Under the pieces are notes generated by a model. It had not been told where the DNA came from. It did no database searches and worked only from the letters and a program-made list of their open reading frames with translations. From contig CALUMU010000004.1 of assembly GCA_944321825.1 (NCBI GenBank), positions 148,233 to 212,232 of the forward strand: 64,000 nucleotides of DNA. The letters are read 5' to 3'. This document shows, one piece after another, positions 60,207 through 64,000 of the stretch. A program made the position numbers and the translations under genes. Each line of letters begins with the position of its first letter. Positions within the stretch are counted from its first letter, which is position 1. This DNA comes from Candidatus Amulumruptor caecigallinarius. Lineage in GTDB: Bacteria; Bacteroidota; Bacteroidia; Bacteroidales; Muribaculaceae.

Positions 60207-62795
60207 TTACTCCTTTCCATCATTAATCAACTCATTAAGCCCCAGAATCGCAAACTCATTTCCAGTCAGTTCATTAATAAGACCAGACAATTCTTTTTGA
60301 GACTTTTCCAAATCATCATTCAACTGCTTGTAGCTTACGGCATACTTATTCCCTAATGCACGCACTTTGTTTTCAAAAGTAGATAAGACCTCAGAGAGCG
60401 TTTCATCAATACCTTTGATAATAGGATCAATCCATTTTCTATGCAGGAACAGAGAAATTTCTTCGTCTGAAAGGTTCTCTATCGCTTCTACCGTTTTGTC
60501 AATAAGAGCCTGCTTAGCCTCCTTGATTTGTTTGTTCTTGTTTTTTTGTTCTTCCCAAAGTTTGACAATCTTCTTCAGTTTCTCTTTAGTTTCCGCTTCC
60601 ACCGCATCCTTTTTGGCTTTTGCTCCCGCAGTAATGGCTTTCTTATCAAAGGCATTTTCCTTTTCACTATCCAAATAGACCTCAGACTCCTCTTCCGAGA
60701 AGTTTTCACGGATTTCATCCAGTTCACCGGAGATTTCTTCTACTCGCATCTGCAAATCGGCAATTGCTTGCAAATCGTCCTGGAATTTTTCCTGTTGTAC
60801 CAACTCAAAAGGAACAATACGGCCTTTCAAGCCATCCGGCACTTCAATTTCTTCGTCGCCTTTCTTTACCAGCTTATAAGCAGGTTCTACCTCTCTTGCC
60901 GTTTCTATGCCTTCCTGCTGTATGGTCTCAATGTCATTGGTGATGCTCTGCCAGTTGTCAGCCAACGCTTGATAGGCTGCATATCGGTCGATGAGAGGCA
61001 TCCCATGCAAACGAGCAAAAATATCATCGGAAATAGCATCCAACTCTTTTTGGGAATTTGCAGTCGCTATCTGATCAATCAGCCGGTGATGAACACTGTC
61101 GGCAAAACCTTCGAAAGCCCGTGCAAATCTCTTCTGGAAGGCTTTTACGTCTGTATTCTGCTCTATAACCGATTGGGTATCTTCTGTCTTCAATTGAGAA
61201 TAAGGTTTGTCTGCATCCGCTACAAACAATTCTTCGCGCAAAGAAGGGAATGTGTCCCAATATTTTTGAAGTTCATCAATCTCACTGTGAGGAATGCCTC
61301 CGAACATGGTGGCATAGATGTCGAACTTCTCAACAGGATCACTGGAATCTACATAACGAGGGATGTTCAGATTGTAACCGTTTTGACGGATTTCATCACG
61401 GGACACTGTACGGGAATATCCGGGAACTGTTTTGCGGTCGCGTACCGTATCGGCAATACGTTTGATGTCACATTCGCGCAGCTTGTTGTTTTTTCCTTCC
61501 TTGACAAAACCCTTTGAGGCATCGATAATCAACACGTCGTCATTGTCACGATGCTGTTTGAGCACCATGATGAGGGTAGGGATACCTGTACCAAAGAAGA
61601 TATTGGCCGGCAGTCCGATAATGGCATCGATGTTGTTCTTCTCAATCAAGTTGCGACGTATTTTGCCTTCCCCTTCACTATTTTCATCGGCATCACCACG
61701 GAAGAGAACACCGTGAGGAAGTACAATTGTCAGGATACCGTCTGGTTTAAGGTGATGGAGTTCATGAAGCAGAAAGGCGTAGTCGGCTTTGCTTTTAGGA
61801 GCTACACCATAATCCTTAAAACGCGGATCCAGTTCACGGTCGTTAGCATCCCACTGTTGCGAATAGGGAGGATTGCTGACAACAGCATCCACGTAAAGCG
61901 GTTTTCCGATATCTCCACCGTCAGCCTGCAAAGGCCAGTCCTCTTCCAGAGAGTCGGCACAACGGGTGTTGATGTTGTCTGGTTTGATGCCACGCATTAC
62001 CAGATTCATACGTGTCAGGTTGTAAGTGTTTTCCTTCAGTTCCTGAGCATAATATTTCACCTTGTTCTTGTCCTCTATATGACGCCCAACCGATTTACCG
62101 ATGGTAATCAACAACGAACCTGAACCGCTTGTTGGGTCATAAATTTCGATTTTGTCTTTATTCTTATGGTGCTCAGCCACAATTTCAGACATCAAGATAG
62201 CCACCTCGTGAGGCGTATAGAATTCTCCTGCCTTTTTCCCGGCATTGGCTGCAAAGTTACTGATAAGGTATTCATATACATACCCCAGCACGTCATAGTC
62301 CTGGCTTCCATCGGTAGGTATATCTTTTATCAGTTTGATCAAATTCTTCAGTGCACGTGTTTGAGATGCGGTATTTTCGCCCAATTTACTCAATCCGGCC
62401 TGTAATGTCTTGAAGATGTTTTCATAGACATGTTTATAATGAGGGCTGATCAGGCGGTCGAAGCTATTGAGTGCTCCGCTCAAGTCTGCCACACTAAATT
62501 CAGAATTGGGCTTCAGCCAGGTACCGAACAGATTTTTGTATTGTATAAAGTAGCCGATGTTATTTCTGCAATATTCCATCATCATGACTGCTTCCTGATT
62601 ATCATGATCTTCTACAAGTGTCACTAAATCTTCATCGGTCCATCCGATACTTTTCAGATAGTTCACTTCGTTGTCTGACAGGAATTTATAGAAAATCAAG
62701 CCAAGAATATAATCCTTGTATTCGTTGGCTTCTATCTTGGAACGCATCTTGTTGGCAGATGCCCATATCTTATTGGCAAGTTGTTGTTTGTTCAT
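60207..62795 (-). CDS. hsdM: Type I restriction-modification DNA methyltransferase HsdM
   Basis: The 862-aa N6-adenine methyltransferase has the HsdM N-terminal helical domain (KDYILGLIFYKFLSD) and a SAM-binding loop DPTSGSGS (220-227). The catalytic motif NPPYS is at 308-312, and the family block GEFYTPHEVAILMSEIVA also appears. The C-terminal 300 residues are largely coiled coil, making it longer than the common 500-aa form. It methylates the HsdS site and, with HsdR, forms the restriction complex. It is the first gene of the hsdMSR-helicase unit and has an operator-bearing promoter. Confidence 0.95.
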   Translation of the reverse strand: MNKQQLANKIWASANKMRSKIEANEYKDYILGLIFYKFLSDNEVNYLKSIGWTDEDLVTLVEDHDNQEAVMMMEYCRNNIGYFIQYKNLFGTWLKPNSEFSVADLSGALNSFDRLISPHYKHVYENIFKTLQAGLSKLGENTASQTRALKNLIKLIKDIPTDGSQDYDVLGYVYEYLISNFAANAGKKAGEFYTPHEVAILMSEIVAEHHKNKDKIEIYDPTSGSGSLLITIGKSVGRHIEDKNKVKYYAQELKENTYNLTRMNLVMRGIKPDNINTRCADSLEEDWPLQADGGDIGKPLYVDAVVSNPPYSQQWDANDRELDPRFKDYGVAPKSKADYAFLLHELHHLKPDGILTIVLPHGVLFRGDADENSEGEGKIRRNLIEKNNIDAIIGLPANIFFGTGIPTLIMVLKQHRDNDDVLIIDASKGFVKEGKNNKLRECDIKRIADTVRDRKTVPGYSRTVSRDEIRQNGYNLNIPRYVDSSDPVEKFDIYATMFGGIPHSEIDELQKYWDTFPSLREELFVADADKPYSQLKTEDTQSVIEQNTDVKAFQKRFARAFEGFADSVHHRLIDQIATANSQKELDAISDDIFARLHGMPLIDRYAAYQALADNWQSITNDIETIQQEGIETAREVEPAYKLVKKGDEEIEVPDGLKGRIVPFELVQQEKFQDDLQAIADLQMRVEEISGELDEIRENFSEEESEVYLDSEKENAFDKKAITAGAKAKKDAVEAETKEKLKKIVKLWEEQKNKNKQIKEAKQALIDKTVEAIENLSDEEISLFLHRKWIDPIIKGIDETLSEVLSTFENKVRALGNKYAVSYKQLNDDLEKSQKELSGLINELTGNEFAILGLNELINDGKE
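60210..60215 (-). promoter_or_regulatory. Strong Shine-Dalgarno site of hsdS
   Basis: AAGGAG on the minus strand lies 7 nt before the ATG at 60202 and overlaps the end of hsdM. Such a site is unusual in this window and decides the hsdS start. Confidence 0.7.
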
Positions 62796-62841
62796 AAAAT
62801 CAATTTTGAATCTAGCTTACTCTATATGAGAATATCATAAG

Positions 62842-62877
62842 CAAAGGTTTAAATTAAGAATGCAGACATTCTGCATT
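62842..62877 (-). promoter_or_regulatory. Operator and promoter of the hsdM unit
   Basis: AATGCAGA-CAT-TCTGCATT (62859-62877) is a perfect inverted repeat. On the minus strand it is followed after 9 bp by AACCTTTG (62849-62842), one mismatch from TAnnTTTG. The core AATGCAG-N5-CTGCATT and the 9-bp spacing equal those at the WYL promoter (50986-51030). The leader to hsdM is about 45 nt. Confidence 0.7.
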
Positions 62878-62906
62878 TATTTGAGAATACTTAGTATATA
62901 TAAATC

Positions 62907-63116
62907 TTATTCATCAGACTCTCTGAGCAAGTCCTTAACCTCCACGTTAAGTACTTTAGCTATTTGAAGTAGCATTTCCAAACTAGGTTGTGCCGTATTG
63001 GTACACCATTTGGAGATGGTAGCAGGATCTTTCCCCACTTGCTCTGCCAGCCATTTATTGGTCTTTTCCTTCTCGGCTAGCATCACTTTGATTCGGTTTA
63101 TTTTTTTGTTGGACAT
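62907..63116 (-). CDS. XRE-family regulator (restriction control protein-like)
   Basis: The 69-aa protein is a single Cro/CI helix-turn-helix domain (RIKVMLAEKEKTNKWLAEQV, DPATISKWCTNTAQPSLEML), the size of restriction-modification C proteins. It lies 111 bp upstream of hsdM in the same direction, with the hsdM operator between them. It could bind that operator, or the WYL protein could. It has its own -7 element at 63143-63150. Confidence 0.88.
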   Translation of the reverse strand: MSNKKINRIKVMLAEKEKTNKWLAEQVGKDPATISKWCTNTAQPSLEMLLQIAKVLNVEVKDLLRESDE

Positions 63117-63142
63117 ATATCATCGCTTAATTAACAATTATA

Positions 63143-63150
63143 CAAATATA
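63143..63150 (-). promoter_or_regulatory. -7 promoter element of the XRE regulator gene
   Basis: The minus strand reads TATATTTG, an exact TAnnTTTG match 26 nt before the ATG at 63116. The AATGCAG operator is not found here. 63151-63325 has no gene. Confidence 0.55.
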
Positions 63151-63325
63151 ATCCTTTTGCCTAAAAGAGCAATTGAGTTTTGATTAATAATTAGCTGTAA
63201 AAGGAATTTTTATTGCGTATAATTCAATTTTTACGGTATTATGGCCGAGAACAATGCATCTAAGAGATTTTGATTAAGATTAATTGTTTACTTTTGAAGT
63301 ATATACAATCTTAAAATTGATTTTT

Positions 63326-64000
63326 ATGAATGATAATATTGAATATGAGAAATTTACTCAAGAAATTTATAATGTGATTTTGAAGAATTTGTATGTAAAG
63401 AATATAGAGGTTAAGCATAATGTGAAATTGACTGGAAAGTCAGGCCAGAAGCATCAAATAGATGTGTACTGGGAATATCAATATGATAATACCACATTTA
63501 AGATTGCAATAGAGTGTAAGAATTATAACCACACAGTATCTATTGGTAAAGTAAGAGACTTTTTTGGCGTTCTTTATGATTTGGAAGATGTAAAAGGCAT
63601 AATGGTTACCAAGAAGGGATATCAAGAAGGGGCAAAGAAATTTGGCGAGTATTACGGAATTGATTTAATGGAATTAAGAGAACCGGAAGAGGGAGAGGCT
63701 ATTGTTGCTGAAACCACATTAACTATTGATAGTTCTGTTAGACATATACTTTTTCAGGTTGATGAAGATTGGGCTAAAGCACATGATTTTAATATCCAAT
63801 TATATAAAAAACGACTGGATTGTTTGAGTCTTTCGCCTAGTAGCTACAAATGGATTAATGCAACCCATATTCCTTTAACAACTAAAGAAAATAAGATTAG
63901 AAATGCAAAAGATGAGATTATTACAGATATACAGAAATTAGAAGAAGAATTACCTGAAAATTGCGAACAAAATAAAAACTATGTATTTCCATTTGACGAT
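63326..64000 (+). CDS. PD-(D/E)XK restriction endonuclease-like protein (cut by window edge)
   Basis: The first 225 codons are present with no stop before the edge. Residues of about 30-110 form an Mrr_cat/RestrictEndonuc-like nuclease fold: GQKHQIDVYWEYQYD with Asp46, KIAIECKNY with Glu63-Cys-Lys65, and KVRDFFGVLYDLEDVKGIMV. The remainder (SSVRHILFQVDEDWAKAHDF) is unrecognised. The sequence is very AT-rich like the rest of the island. It is probably a further defence nuclease, divergent from the restriction-modification genes. Confidence 0.75.
   Translation, partial: MNDNIEYEKFTQEIYNVILKNLYVKNIEVKHNVKLTGKSGQKHQIDVYWEYQYDNTTFKIAIECKNYNHTVSIGKVRDFFGVLYDLEDVKGIMVTKKGYQEGAKKFGEYYGIDLMELREPEEGEAIVAETTLTIDSSVRHILFQVDEDWAKAHDFNIQLYKKRLDCLSLSPSSYKWINATHIPLTTKENKIRNAKDEIITDIQKLEEELPENCEQNKNYVFPFDD

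Noticed and set aside
63250..63262. GAACAATGCA near the last gene as a third copy of the shared operator
   Set aside because: Only one half-site is present, and no CTGCATT follows at the right spacing, so it is not listed as an operator.

Overview
The window looks like a chromosome segment from a Bacteroidales gut commensal, most likely a Muribaculaceae-type organism. The evidence is the repeated Bacteroidetes -7 promoter element TAnnTTTG, TonB-dependent receptors paired with DUF4249 and GLPGLI proteins, a hybrid two-component sensor with a periplasmic sugar-binding-like domain, an IS256-variant transposase with a zinc ribbon, and almost no Shine-Dalgarno sites. No rRNA, tRNA or CRISPR array was recognised.

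Positions 1 to about 39,060 are core-like and moderately GC-rich. In order they hold: a hybrid two-component sensor cut by the left edge, with a divergent 54-aa membrane peptide; a YqiA-like esterase; dinD and an MFS transporter; a MITE-like element; an AI-2E family exporter, mltG and a glycosidase lipoprotein; an M16 protease; rpsU; an OmpA-like lipoprotein; a TonB receptor with a DUF4249 lipoprotein; a TPR/AraC-type membrane regulator; a large secreted multidomain protein; a second copy of the small membrane peptide, divergent from a TonB receptor plus TRAP-like phosphatase operon; a flavoprotein; a GLPGLI plus beta-barrel operon divergent from a two-component system; a DUF3089 hydrolase; and two small genes.

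From about 39.1 kb to the right edge the DNA becomes AT-rich and is a defence island. It holds an Mrr-type nuclease, an IS256-variant insertion that splits an older gene, an AbiE toxin-antitoxin pair flanked by a 355-bp direct duplication, a hipB-like gene with a decayed hipA, and a DUF3800 protein. These are followed on the minus strand by a fused SIR2-APAZ-MID-PIWI protein (a short prokaryotic Argonaute of SPARSA type in one chain), a WYL regulator, a RecD-like helicase with a C-terminal nuclease-like domain, a complete type I restriction-modification system (hsdR, hsdS, hsdM) and an XRE regulator. A second PD-(D/E)XK nuclease runs off the right edge.

The most notable observation is that the hsdM promoter and the WYL-Argonaute promoter carry the same operator, AATGCAG-N5-CTGCATT, exactly 9 bp upstream of the -7 element in both. 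This suggests one regulator ties restriction-modification, the helicase-nuclease and the NAD-depleting Argonaute into one immune regulon. A second notable pattern is a duplicated cassette, 24 kb apart, made of a near-identical 48-bp promoter block and a small single-span membrane peptide.
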